From positions 12,867,327 through 12,931,326 of the forward strand of contig CM035156.1 in assembly GCA_020205615.1 (NCBI GenBank): a stretch of 64,000 bases of DNA. The letters run 5' to 3'. Both the position numbers and the translations under genes were made by a program. The stretch is from Panax quinquefolius (taxonomy: Eukaryota > Streptophyta > Magnoliopsida > Apiales > Araliaceae). The notes beneath the pieces are model-generated. The model searched no databases, had not been told where the DNA came from, and saw only the letters and a program-made list of their open reading frames with translations. Positions 1 through 10,690 of the stretch are shown here, in pieces. Every line of letters starts with the position of its first letter. The first letter of the stretch is position 1.

Positions 1-310
1 ACATGAAGATCTAGCCAAGACATGTTTTAAACCCTCGTGGCCCGTGTCATGTGACTCAAAGCACGTAGCTCGCGGCTAAAAGCACGTGGCTCGCAACTCA
101 AAGCATGAAGCTCATGGCTCGAAGCACTTGGCTCGTTGCTCGTGGCTCGTGGCTCAAAGCACGTGGCTCGTAGCTCAAAGCACGAAGCTCGTGGCTCGAA
201 GCACTTGGCTCGTTGCTCATGGTTCATAGCTCAAAACACGTGGCTCGTGTCTCAAAGCACGTGGTTCGTGGCTCGTGGCACGTGGCACATGGGTCGTGGC
301 TTGCGGATCT
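1..310. repeat. 20-22 bp degenerate minisatellite
   Basis: Direct tandem array of a unit close to aaagcacgtggctcgtagctc, with sub-repeats of the gctcgtg word. Copies are imperfect and vary by 1-3 bases in length. It opens at the window edge, so the true left end is unseen. The several short open frames here on both strands come from the lack of stop codons in the repeat and are not genes. Confidence 0.85.
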
Positions 311-455
311 TTATGTATATCTTAGAAATGAATTGAGGAGTGGGGCGAAAATATTGAGAATCACAAGTTTCTGTTTGGCGTATGGTGTTTGGGTGTGACA
401 AAATTTGTATATTCTCTTATTTTAAGTTCCTTATAAATAAGAGACTAGGGGGTAA

Positions 456-1021
456 TGTTGGGATGTGATTATTTGGGTCTAGCCATGGTGCAACCCAGTC
501 TATTTAATGGTCCGGATCTGGTGATGGCCCATATGTATTTATTGTGACAATGGAGAGTCCTTATTAAAATAGGATTGTGTTTCCTTATTTGGTGGGATAA
601 GGAAGTTTAATTAGGACTCCTACTCTTAATTGGATTCAGTAGTTATAAGGTGATTCTACAAAAGGAGTCCTTCTCCTAGTTGGATGCGGATGGAGGTGAC
701 TTCTATATATACGGCTACAAGCTAGGATTTGGGGGAGACAACACACAAGAGATACAACACAAATACACAACTTGTACTCCCTCCATATACATATCTTGTA
801 CTCCCAATATTATCATAGTGGATTACTCTCTCTCCCCGTGATTTTTTTCCAATTGGATTTCCACGTAAATTCGTGTGTTGATATTTATATCTCTTTATTT
901 ATGTTTGTGTGAATGTATTTTGTGAGTTTGATATAATCAACTACTCCATCAACCGTTAGCGCGATTTTAGTCTGCTGTTTTGGTGATTTCGTCAGGCGTA
1001 CAAAATTTGGCGTTAACAACA
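456..1021 (+). mobile_element. Probable Ty1/Copia solo LTR
   Basis: The stretch opens with TGTTGGGATG and closes with AACAACA, so it has TG...CA ends. It holds a TATA box (704-711), and about 100 bases downstream the words tatcatagtgga, ctctctccccgtg and ccacgtaaat, which are typical of the R/U5 part of plant Copia LTRs. No primer-binding site, gag or second LTR follows, so a solo LTR is the simplest reading. The 5-bp flanks (ggtaa and ctttt) do not match, so the target-site duplication is lost or an end is misplaced. The family is inferred from the LTR style only. Confidence 0.6.
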
Positions 1022-1149
1022 CTTTTGATTCTGAGATTCACAGCTATTTGAATTTAAGCCCCCAATGTTTCAATTGTGTTAATTTCATCTTTTATGTTTG
1101 CTTCATTATGCAATGTAGCCATATAGTTCAAAATGGCTTAAAATCGACA

Positions 1150-1328
1150 TCTCTCTCTCTCTCTCTCTCTTGTCGAGGACATCAAACGAATATAACAAAA
1201 AATTCCACCTACATTAATTTTTTCGGTTGCTGCTTATATCGAATATCTCTCGTGTCGAGGACAACAAACGAATATAAAAAGAAATACAATCTACATTAAC
1301 CTTTTCGGTTGGTGCTTAAATCGAATTT
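1150..1328. repeat. CT microsatellite plus two-copy tandem repeat
   Basis: A (CT)n tract at about 1150-1170 is followed by two copies of a roughly 80-bp unit (1171-1252 and 1253-1328). Both begin tgtcgaggac and contain aaacgaatata and cggttg(c/g)tgctta. The copies differ at several sites. No coding potential is seen. Confidence 0.75.
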
Positions 1329-1639
1329 TAAGCAAGTTAACCGTGAATTAATGAATTTATGTTTATTGGATTTGAATTTATGATAATAAAATCATTATTT
1401 ATGTGAATACAAATCTCTGGAAATCATTGGATGGTCACCTGGGAGCTTGAGCGGACCTCCAACAAAAAATGTTTAGAAAATACTCTTTTTTTCTTTGCAT
1501 AGGAGAAAATGTCGAATTTTGAGATCATATCTATGATTGTTGTTATCCAATTAGGAAACTAAATAAAGGTGAGGAATAGAAAATGAGAATTCAATGAACA
1601 TAGGGTTAATTAGGATCATTGTCAGTACAATATAACGAA

Positions 1640-2045
1640 AAAACATAGTTTTAAAACTTGGACTGCCGGTCAAAACGGTAAAATTGGAACTGGTCCATAC
1701 TTCGGTCTAGTTTAGATCACTTAACTGATTTTGGTCAAAAATCGGTTGACCATAGGTCGAATCGGTGGCTCAATCAGTAAAACCAGTTAGTTGACCCGGT
1801 TTTAATATATATTTTTTTTATAAAAAAAAAATTAATATTAAAATTATCAACTTTTAATAATATTGTAGCTCAACTTTATTATATGTTAGTTCATAATAAA
1901 TAAAAAAATTTAAAATTTTATTAATTACTAATAACATATGTTTTTATATATCAATGACAAATTAATAACGGTTCGATCACTGGTTGAATCAGTGACCTAT
2001 CCACCCAGTACCTTTTTCGATTCAATGACTAATCCGGGTCTGAAA
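1640..2045. mobile_element. MITE-like non-autonomous DNA element
   Basis: The left end reads gttttaaaacttggactgcc and the right end, reverse-complemented, begins gcttttcagacccgg. The interior is rich in ccggt/accgg words on both sides of an AT-rich centre. This matches the look of short inverted-repeat elements common in eudicot intergenic DNA. The ends are diverged and no clean TSD was found, so superfamily and borders are uncertain. Confidence 0.4.
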
Positions 2046-3300
2046 AGCATGCGAAAAAAAGACTTAAAATCTTAAATATGGTTATTGATAGATGTGTTGA
2101 ATCAACTCTCTGATACCAAATTGCATCTATGTTTTATGAAAAGAGAATAAGATATTAGCATGCAGCTAGAAGGTAGGGTGCGTGGATGTGTTGATCTTTT
2201 AAAAAATACTTTAAAGTAAAATAATATTTTACATTTTGATTTTTAATTATTTCTCGAATTGATTTAGGTATAGGTAATTTTGTATTAAATTAATAAATTA
2301 TGCAAGTAATCTCATTTTTGTTGTTTATATATTAAGATTTGGAAGGAATAAAAAATTACACGAGTGCTTGAGCATTGGTTAACTTCATCGTCTGCTATGG
2401 TTTTTTTGACAACCATGTTAATTATTATTAAGATAAAAAGTTTCCATTTTTATTTAACTAGTGAGAAAATTAATTGAATTTAACGGCATTATATTACAAA
2501 ATTCTTACATATACTCAATTTTTATTGTTGTAAAAGAATTTTTAGCTGTAAATTTATTTTAGTCACATTTTTTACAATCGCAACCGTTACACAACTCAAA
2601 TAAGAATATTGTGACTTGATGTGATGATTACAATTGAAATGCATCGATTTCATTTCTTGTAACATGTGTAACCGTCAAATAAAATTGGCACTGTATGTAA
2701 TTGTCGTTATCTATCACGTTATAAATAATGTCTTCGCTGTTGTTTGTAATTGTCGTTGTTTAGTCATGCGATAAATGTTTACAACGTCAAGACAACATAT
2801 GCGCCTAATATAATTTATCCATAATAATGTAATCAAAAGTACAGGTGTATCATTTATAGTCGTTATATTTAACTCGTCATTATTTTTTCAAAAGTTAAAA
2901 ACTGGCATATAAAATTTATTGTTCAGTTTATTCATAACCTTTTATGTTTATCTTTATTACGTTGAGAATAATGTTAAATATTCTAAATTTATTCTAAAGT
3001 GTTGGTGAATGTTCATAGTACATGAACCAAAGTAATATGTGAAAAAAGAGAGTAGATTAGAAGTAATTGATTTTTTAAATGTACAAATATATTTAGAACT
3101 TTGTGAACATAATCTAGAATGTTGAGGACCAAAATGTAATTAGAATTTATATTAGAAAAAAATATGAAGAGAAACATAAAAGAAAAGAACAAACAAAGTA
3201 CACGAGGAAATGAAAAGGGAACGGAGAGGCGTACGGAGAACGGAATTAACTTTATTGAAAAATCATGGTAAAGGGTGAGAGTTTCGCGTGTGAAGGCAAG
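2046..3300. other. AT-rich intergenic, no gene seen
   Basis: No frame has a recognisable protein, and no repeat structure stands out beyond AT-rich tracts. The last 150 bases grade into the promoter of the F-box/Kelch gene. Confidence 0.6.
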
Positions 3301-3509
3301 GGTAACAAGAGAGAGTTTACACGTGCACTAACGTCCGTTAAGCGGATTTCATTTACCAGGGGCCACAATCTGCCAAACAGCATCTCTCTCTCTCTCTCTG
3401 TTTCTCTCTGTTTCTCTCTCTAAATCTTAGCCGTTTCTGTGCCCGCCACTAACCCCGTCAGATTTTTAGTATTATAAATACAGAATCCTCTTGCACTACT
3501 GAAAACCAC
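3301..3509 (+). promoter_or_regulatory. Promoter of the F-box/Kelch gene
   Basis: A TATA box TATAAATA lies at 3473-3480. A G-box CACGTG is at 3320-3325, inside acacgtgcac, about 150 bases upstream, and a pyrimidine-rich CT tract lies at about 3382-3421. Transcription is predicted to start near 3505-3515. In plants the G-box is bound by bZIP and bHLH factors; its use here is inference. Confidence 0.6.
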
Positions 3510-3692
3510 AACCAAAGAGTGATTGAGTGAGAGATTGCAGCAAAAAGAGAGGAGAGCCTAAATTATGAATCCCCAAAAAAGCTTTATCAATTGAGGATTT
3601 TATATATTCATATACACATACATATACACCCATATATTTATATATAATTCTAAGTTCTATTCAGTCGTTCATCATTCTTACTGTGCAATTTT
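3510..3692 (+). other. 5' untranslated exon 1 of the F-box/Kelch gene
   Basis: A leader without a conserved frame runs from the predicted start site to a strong donor, ttttG|GTAAGT-like (GT at 3693-3694). It contains a purine-rich stretch near 3540-3560. The start is estimated from the TATA box position and not fixed by transcript data. Confidence 0.55.
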
Positions 3693-5064
3693 GTAAGTCC
3701 TCTCACACTTGGACAATTTAGTTTATCTTTAATTTATCTTAATATGTTGCATGCACATGAAATTGGTTTCTTTTGACCTCAGATGATATACTGTAAATAA
3801 TGTGTTTTGTAATTGGTGTTATCATTAACTGTTATGTATACAGATCTTTTCATCTACTTCTTGTTGACAAGCCATGTATGTTGGCTTTCCTTTGATTATT
3901 TCATATTTGTGCATTATAGTGTTTGTGGGTATCCTCACTCTGTTTTTTGGTTGATTTTTAGTATTTAGATTTCTGGGTTTTTAGCTGTGGTATAATAACT
4001 TGTATATTCAGTCTGTTTTGTTCCTTCAATTTTGGTGGAAATCGAGATCCCATTCGGGGATATAAAATTGTGGGGTTCTTTTAAGCTTTCTTGATAATTT
4101 CGTAATGTAAATATATATTATTATAAAGATTATATCAATGCATGCATGTTTCGGTTTGCTAATTGGGTTATTCGGGTCAAAGATTGGATTTTTATCTGTC
4201 AAAAGAAGGAAAAAAAACATAAGAGGTGACATTGTGTCCCTATATGTATCTTCATTTTTTTTTACTCATGAGATTATATAATGTAAATTCTATCTTTGCT
4301 GGCATTTATGAACATCTTTACTTCGCAATTGGGATGTTACATTTCAGTCTAATCCCAAGAAATTGGAGTATTTGATAATCTAAAAGTTTTAGAAAGATTG
4401 GCCAATTGGTTTGCAGAAATCATTTTCTGGCATATTTGGTTTGCTTGCTTTTCTAAACTAATCTGGTCATTAAATTATAAAAATTAAATTTGATCTGTTT
4501 CAATCTAAGAGGTGGATCATATATCCCCCCTTCTATTTTTGCTTTGATCCTAAGAATATGTTTTGCACATGGTAAGTGAGACGATTTCTGTTAGCTTCAA
4601 AATTCATTTTGATTCAATTATGTTGCATTAAACCAACTTTGGTTTGGTGTCTCTATGTGTTTATTTTTTCTGTTTGTCTTCCCTTTCTTTAGTACTGATC
4701 TATTCTGCAATTTTTTATTGAGATTTACCAGTTATTAACAAAGATCCATTTTATTTCTCACTCCACCCCTCCCCCGGGTGGTTACAATTGGACTTAAAGC
4801 CCAAAAACAGAAGAAAAAAAATTCACTAATCTAGAGATAAGCATCACCTAGCTCATCAGCCAATAACATCAGACTTGTTGGCTGTTTAGATGGTTCGTCT
4901 TCATTCTGATTCAAAAATCATACTGTTAGCTAAGAATTGGTTTATCCATTGTATTGTTGAGATCATAAAAATTGGAATAATCAACTGTTTGATTTGTAAA
5001 TTTATATTTATGATGAGGCTTTCATTGGTTGGTTGGATTAGTGCAATTTCGCATTTTGTGACAG
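3693..5064 (+). other. 5'UTR (leader) intron, 1372 bp
   Basis: The donor GTAAGT at 3693 pairs with the acceptor tttgtgACAG ending at 5064, just 11 bases before the chosen ATG. T-rich composition throughout fits a plant intron. The last 186 bases upstream of the ATG happen to be open in the coding frame, which would add a hydrophobic extension unlike any family member. That extension is therefore treated as intron and UTR. Confidence 0.65.
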
Positions 5065-5075
5065 AATTTAGCAAC

Positions 5076-6401
5076 ATGTTGGACGGGTCATCATTTCTTA
5101 TCGCACGGGAACTGTTGAGTGCATGCGAGCAAGAGTGCAGGTGGAGTTACTATGGTTTCCATGTTATCGAACTTTCTGATGGAAAATGCCGTTTCGAAAT
5201 TGGAGATAAGATTGACTTGGGAAAGTCGCTAGAGCAGTTAGAATTCCTCAAGGGAGAGGATAATTTGATGGTTCTTCATGAACTTTCACTTGTTCAAGCT
5301 GACCAATCAGATAACCAGCGTCACCGTGGGGATCAGTCTGATTCAAGTTCACTCATCCACCAAATAGGCCGAGACCTCTCCATAAATTGCCTACTGCGCT
5401 GTTCGAGGTCAGATTATGGCTCGATTGCCTCGTTGAATCAGAGCTTTCGGTCTTTAGTTCGTAGTGGGGAGCTTTATAGGCTGAGGAGGCAGATGGGTAT
5501 CGTAGAGCAGTGGGTGTACTACTCATGCAACCTTTTTGAGTGGGAAGCCTTTGATCCCATACGCCGTCAATGGATGCAGCTGCCTACAATGGATTCTAAT
5601 GAATGCTTCATGTGCTCAGACAAGGAATCTTTAGCTGTTGGTACTGAACTTCTTGTTTTTGGAAAAGAAATATTTTCCCATGTGGTGTACAAATATAGCC
5701 TATTAACAAACTCATGGTCCTCTGGCATTACGCCTACGACACCCAGATGCCTGTTTGGCTCTGCCAGTCGGGGTGCAATTGCAATTGTAGCTGGCGGTTG
5801 TGATATAAGGGGCAGTTGCTTGAGTTCAGCAGAGTTTTATGACTCAGAGTCTGGAACTTGGACGACTCTCCCAAGCATGCACAAACCAAGAAAAATGTGT
5901 TCGGGGGTATTTATGGACGGAAAGTTCTATGTTATTGGGGGTGTTGGCGAAGGAGATTCAAATGAGCTCACTTGTGGGGAAGTGTATGACTTGGAGACGA
6001 GATCTTGGCGTGAGATTCCTGACATGTTCCCTGCACAAAATGGCGGGCCTGGGAGTAGCAGTCCAGCAACATCCAAGGCGCCTCCTCTGCTTGCAGTTGT
6101 GAGAAATGAGCTATATGCAGCTTATCATGCAGAGCAGGAGTTAAGAAAGTATGAAAAGGGAAGGAACTTATGGATTACAATGGGTAGATTGCCAGGGAAC
6201 ATAAACTCTATGAACGGATGGGGGCTAGCGTTTAGGGCATGCGGAGATAAGCTAATGGTTATAGGTGGACCGAGAGCTTCATTTGGGGGGATGTTAGAGA
6301 TCAATGCTTGGGAGCCGAATGAAGGGCCTCTCCAGTGGGATTTGCTGGGCAGCAAGCACTCAAGTAATTTCGTCTATAACTGTGCTGTGATGGGCTGTTG
6401 A
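5076..6401 (+). CDS. F-box/Kelch-repeat protein, SKIP11-like
   Basis: An intact 441-aa protein, single coding exon. The start MLDGSSFLIAR at 5076 is chosen because it lies 11 bases after a good splice acceptor and matches the family N-terminus. The frame also stays open further upstream, to 4890. Residues about 92-137 form the F-box (SLIHQIGRDLSINCLLRCSR), which in SCF ubiquitin ligases contacts SKP1/ASK. Residues about 180-400 hold Kelch repeats with the double-glycine signatures VAGG (238-241) and YVIGG (285-289), followed by paired Tyr and Trp positions (EFYDSESGTWTTLP, EVYDLETRSWREIP). The C-terminus FVYNCAVMGC is the conserved end of the Arabidopsis SKIP11 subfamily. By family knowledge it selects substrates for ubiquitination; close relatives are linked to phenylpropanoid-enzyme turnover, but the target here is unknown. 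No neighbouring gene is within 4 kb. Confidence 0.93.
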   Translation: MLDGSSFLIARELLSACEQECRWSYYGFHVIELSDGKCRFEIGDKIDLGKSLEQLEFLKGEDNLMVLHELSLVQADQSDNQRHRGDQSDSSSLIHQIGRDLSINCLLRCSRSDYGSIASLNQSFRSLVRSGELYRLRRQMGIVEQWVYYSCNLFEWEAFDPIRRQWMQLPTMDSNECFMCSDKESLAVGTELLVFGKEIFSHVVYKYSLLTNSWSSGITPTTPRCLFGSASRGAIAIVAGGCDIRGSCLSSAEFYDSESGTWTTLPSMHKPRKMCSGVFMDGKFYVIGGVGEGDSNELTCGEVYDLETRSWREIPDMFPAQNGGPGSSSPATSKAPPLLAVVRNELYAAYHAEQELRKYEKGRNLWITMGRLPGNINSMNGWGLAFRACGDKLMVIGGPRASFGGMLEINAWEPNEGPLQWDLLGSKHSSNFVYNCAVMGC

Positions 6402-6735
6402 GTTGTCTGATTGTGGTGCATGCCTTTCTGAGTGGGATTCACAACCCTTGCTTTTTTTCTGAAATGCTAGTTGGTAATTTATGTCTTTCTTTGTTAGGGG
6501 AAGGGGAAGGGGAAGGGGAAGGGGAAGGTGCACATCTTTTTTCCTTCAATAAGGTGGTTTTAAGACTGTTTCTTATTCATGATGTCCTATCAATGTGCTT
6601 CCTCACCCTTTTTTTTTATGTTAGAAGTTTTTCAGAGGATGTCATGTAGTAGAACAGCACAGTTGAATAAATGGAAGCACATGCATTAAGTTGGTCTTTG
6701 TCAACAAGTTGAAATTGGTTTTCTTTTATATAGTA
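6402..6735 (+). other. 3'UTR of the F-box/Kelch gene
   Basis: Follows the TGA stop. A canonical AATAAA lies at 6666-6671, with U-rich sequence after it, so cleavage is predicted around 6690-6735. The UTR includes the GGGGAA repeat listed separately. Confidence 0.55.
6497..6528 (+). repeat. (GGGGAA)n repeat, potential G-quadruplex
   Basis: Five perfect GGGGAA units plus GG, about 100 bases after the stop codon on the sense strand. Five runs of four guanines separated by AA satisfy the usual G-quadruplex pattern in the mRNA. Confidence 0.9.
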
Positions 6736-7162
6736 TTTCTATATTGTTAATGGTTTATCAATTATCATTACTAGTATTTGTGGCACAATTTATCAGTGTG
6801 CACTTAAAAAATATAAATTTTAAAAGATACGTGACACAATTTAATTTAATGGATCATCAACTAATTATATCTTGCCGCATTATTTTGTGTGAAATCCATC
6901 CTTTTGTCACCATAAAATACTGTCTTGCTAGGTGCTCATTTTAAATGTTGTGCTGATGTACTACCACTGGTTGGTAATGGTATGCTGCTTCTTTTTGGAA
7001 GGTATTGGTTTAAATGCTTCCAAGCAAGCACTTAACCTTAAATATCATGGATTAATTGGGGAATAAGAGGAAAGGACCTACAAATCAATTTGAGCCCAAA
7101 GATTAAGCCTCTATATGTAGAGGCCATATTTGTTCGTCTACAACAATTGGTATTAAATTATT
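6736..7162. other. Intergenic, no feature seen
   Basis: AT-rich sequence between the predicted 3' end of the F-box/Kelch gene and the left end of the GGTTAC-repeat transposon. No coding or repeat signal was recognised. Confidence 0.5.
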
Positions 7163-7353
7163 GGATAAATTACATATTATAGTACATTTTTAAAAATAAT
7201 TACAATAATCATACATCCATAAAATAATTACAAAAATATGACATTTCATCATATTTATTTACAATACCAATACAATTAGGAGTCCTTAATTTAAGAGATT
7301 AATATTAATGGGCTGACATGGCAAATTAATTTCCATCTTCCTGAAACATTCTC

Positions 7354-7489
7354 TTCTCATTCGGTCTCTCTCTCTCTCTCTCCGTCCTTATTATTTCTCT
7401 CTCTCCTCTTGAAGCCCTTCGTCGTTCTCATTCGGTCTCTCTCTCTCCACCCTTACTACTTCTCTCTCTCCTCTTGAAGCCCTTCGTCG
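7354..7489. repeat. Two-copy tandem repeat, about 70 bp
   Basis: Units at 7354-7424 and 7425-7489 share ttctcattcggtctctc at the start and ctcttgaagcccttcgtcg at the end, with a CT-rich middle of different length. They lie near the left end of the DNA transposon. Confidence 0.85.
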
Positions 7490-8541
7490 ACAGCAGACTG
7501 AATCTACTTCTTCAGACGATGGAGTTCTTGCTTTGGTAGAACTGCCTCCTTTTGGAATCTACCATGCGGTATGTACATGGTTGAAGTGTTGTTGTCATAC
7601 TCTGAGTTTGTACTTCTGGCGACATTCTGTTTATGTTAATGATCATTCTATGACTGGGTTATTTGCGATAGACATCATTTAATAGCATAATATTTGCTAA
7701 AGTAGATAATTATTTTCAAATTGTTTAGGCTCTTAACATATATAGTTTGCTTTTGAATAATCATAATTGTCACATCTTCATTTTGCCATTTTATTTCTGC
7801 ATCATATACTGACACAAGACCAATTTTTAGGGGCTTGATGTAATGTTTACATTGTAGCTACGTCAAGCAATAAAAAATAGATACTATCATATAACTGTTT
7901 GGTTACTTCGCATTATGTTTTGTTATTCTTATTAGCTTGAGATTCTGATACCATTTTGTTACCTTAATTTGGTATTTTGGTTACTTTTTTATGTTGTTAT
8001 GGTTACCATGTATTTGCTTAGTATACATGGTTGACTAAACTGTGTTTGGTGTATATGTTGTTTATGTATTGGTTACCATTAATATATGTTTTGATTCTTA
8101 ACATATAACCGCTTTGGTTACTTTCATTAGTATATTTTTTTTCTTTGTTAGCTTATGATTTGGATACCATTCTTTTTCTCTCAATTGGGATTTTGGTTAC
8201 TTTTATATGTTGTTTTGGTTACAATGTATTTGCTTAGTATACATTGGTTGACTAAACTGGGTTTGGTCCACATGTTGTTTATGTGTTGGTTACCATTAAA
8301 ACATGGTTTGGTTACTTTCATATAACTGTTTGGTTACTTCTTTAGTATATTTGTTGGTATACATGTTTCTGTTTTGGTATAAATATCTTCTACAAGGTTT
8401 ATGCTCTTCTAGTTCTACTTCTATTTCCACAAATATAACTGTTTGGTTTATGCTTTTCTAGAGAATGAGAGCAGCCATGAAGAAAGTAGCAGCAGCCAAA
8501 AAGCTCAAGTTTCAGGAAGATTTGTACCAAATTTTGATTAG
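7470..8541 (+). pseudogene. Possible captured gene fragment in the DNA transposon
   Basis: The open stretch at about 7470-7569 reads ...TESTSSDDGVLALVELPPF... and ends in a donor-like GCG|GTATGT. A second open stretch after tgcttttctag at 8461 reads ENESSHEESSSSQKAQV and stops at 8541. The DNA between is T-rich and full of ggttac repeats, like an intron within the element. This could be a fragment of a host gene carried by a Pack-MULE. The family was not recognised, and both stretches are short enough to be chance. Confidence 0.25.
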
Positions 8542-9005
8542 TTCGGTTGTCGTTGTCTTATCCTTCTGAATTGTGTTTCGTACTTTGGTTTTTGTTTGAT
8601 ATCCATAACCATTTGTTATGGTTAGTGAGTATGTAATGTTTATTGGAGCTTATGTAAATAAGATTATATATTTGATTATATTATCAATTATTTGACATTG
8701 TTTGTTGGTTCGTATTTGTTACTTCTAAGTTGTGTCTGATACATTATTTGAAAGGTGCAGTTGGTAACCAAACATGCACAGAAGGGTAACCATTTTTTTT
8801 TTGGTAGTAACCAGATAGTTACAAGTTTGTATTAGGACATATATCAAGTGTTAAATGTACATGCGAGAGTATACATGGGTTGCCTAAATTGGGTTGGATA
8901 TACAGGTTGTTTTTGTTTTGGTTACCATTAAAACATGTTCTGGTTTCTTTTCATATAACTAATTGGTTACTTCTTTATTATATTTTGGTTATTATTACCT
9001 TATGG

Positions 9006-9010
9006 TTTGG
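9006..9010. repeat. Left target-site duplication (TTTGG)
   Basis: TTTGG directly before the left LTR end TGTGACGCC. It is matched exactly by 21209-21213 after the right LTR end GTCTCACA, which fixes both borders of the Gypsy element. Confidence 0.9.
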
Positions 9011-9775
9011 TGTGACGCCCCCAAAATTAGGTATACGTCACCCATCTTGGGTCGCCACTTACATGGTACATAAATTCAAATACAAACTTAATTATACATC
9101 CGTAGGTAACATCGTACTGATCGTACATAAAGTGAGAGTTCTAATAGGAATATTGTAAGACCCACTTTTATAAATAAAGATGAATTTTTCTATAAATATT
9201 ATTTTTGAATATTATGGAATAAATTTGATATAATGTTATAGTTGTGGGTAATATTTATAAATTTTGCAAAGTATGCAAGTTGTTATAAAATATTACGTTT
9301 GGTGGGGAATATTCTTTTTGTTAGGAATATTAAATGCAATGGCTCAATCATTGGTGGACCCCATAATGTAATTATTGTTTGATTGAGAAAACGACAAAAA
9401 TATTTTATAAAAATAACTTGGAGGTGTTACCAATTAAAGCTGTTGAACTACCCGATGGTAAAAAATACAATAATCGGCGTGGTTGCATAGTAGCACTACG
9501 GTATTGATTATTGATGCTTACGTGAGAAGTCACTCAATTTATGCTTTCAATTATTGCTACTGATGAATTCTTTGCATCATATCTCTTATATTATTGATTC
9601 AATTATTGTCACGATTATCATCATATAATATGTTATAGTATTAAATCAATAATTGAGACGACAAGTTATAAATGATTAATAATTGTTGAAAGATTAAATA
9701 TGTGTTGATGAAAAATAAAATGATTTGTGGTAAGTTTGATTATTTTATGGGGGCTCATATGTCATCATCTAAGAG

Positions 9776-9895
9776 TCTCTTCGTCGATAGTATTTACCTT
9801 CGTCAATAAGTAATTACCTTCGTCGATAAGTAATTACCCTTGTGAATAGTATTTACCTTCGTCGATAGTATTTACCTTCGTTAATAGTAATTACC
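9776..9895 (+). repeat. ~20-bp U3 repeats (ttaccttcgtcgatag)
   Basis: Direct copies of a unit near ttaccttcgtcgatagtaat, spaced about 20-24 bases, about 160-270 bases upstream of the LTR TATA box. The complement recurs at 44.15-44.33 kb and 57.86-58.03 kb. Position in U3 suggests a possible enhancer role; this is inference. Confidence 0.8.
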
Positions 9896-10050
9896 TTTAC
9901 AGACGTCCAGAACCACTTGTCGTTTCACATTACAAAAGGTCGAACCACTTGTCGTTTCACATTACAAATCGAAACCACTTTTCTTTTCACATCATTAGTC
10001 GTCTGAGCCACTTGCCTTTTCACACTGGCGGTCTTTAAGCTAGAAATCTT

Positions 10051-10060
10051 CTATAAATAG
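10051..10060 (+). promoter_or_regulatory. TATA box of the solo LTR
   Basis: CTATAAATAG, followed by the aga-rich leader (tatagagagagaaag, 10102-10120) that recurs at the same place in all related LTRs here. It marks the U3/R border and defines the plus orientation. Confidence 0.75.
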
Positions 10061-10254
10061 AGGCCTGAGGCTTCATTATTTTCACACTAATTCATTCAAG
10101 CTATAGAGAGAGAAAGTATAGAGAGATAAGAGAGAAGAAGAAGAGTATTTTGTTACTACACCTTCTTTGCGATATTCAATCTCCTACCAAATGTAAGGGG
10201 TGTTATTCTTTCTTATTCATGAAGAGAATCTGTTGTTATTCCATTGCTTATTAT

Positions 10255-10690
10255 TCTGTTGGAATAACTCAGTATCGTGGTTTACCTATACTTTGGTGAC
10301 ATTCTTCTATTATTCTGCTGGAACATCCTGTACGTGTGTTTTACACCTGGACTGGTTAAAAGTTTTATTCTTATTCTGTTGGAACATCCTATCGTGTGTT
10401 TTTTACACCGACCGGTTCCGCTTTTTATTATTATTACATTGGAACATCCATGCTCATGTGTTTTACGTTGGACTGGTTCCGTCTTTATTATTATTACATT
10501 GGAACATCACATGCGTGTGTTTTACACCGACTGGTTCCGTCTTTATTATTATTACATTGGAACATCACATCTGCATGTGTTTCTGTGGGACTGGTTCCAT
10601 TCTTTATTATTCTGTTAGAACATCACATGCATGCGTTTTACGCCGGGACTGGTTCCGATTATTTATTATTACATTTGGAATAACTTGCGC
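10255..10690 (+). repeat. ~59-bp hairpin minisatellite in the LTR
   Basis: About eight units at a 57-60 base spacing, each of the form GGAAC-atcacatgcgtgtg-tttacacc-actgGTTCC-t(t)tattattatt. Within a unit GGAAC pairs with GTTCC, and cacatgcgtgtg is itself nearly palindromic, so each copy can fold. The long open frames here (up to 238 codons) come from the repeat, which lacks stops and has lengths near multiples of three. Homologous blocks lie at 12.7, 19.6, 43.5, 45.5, 57.1 and 59.2 kb. Confidence 0.85.

Noticed and set aside
6125..6355. Antisense frame within the Kelch domain
   Set aside because: Shadow of the well-supported sense gene.
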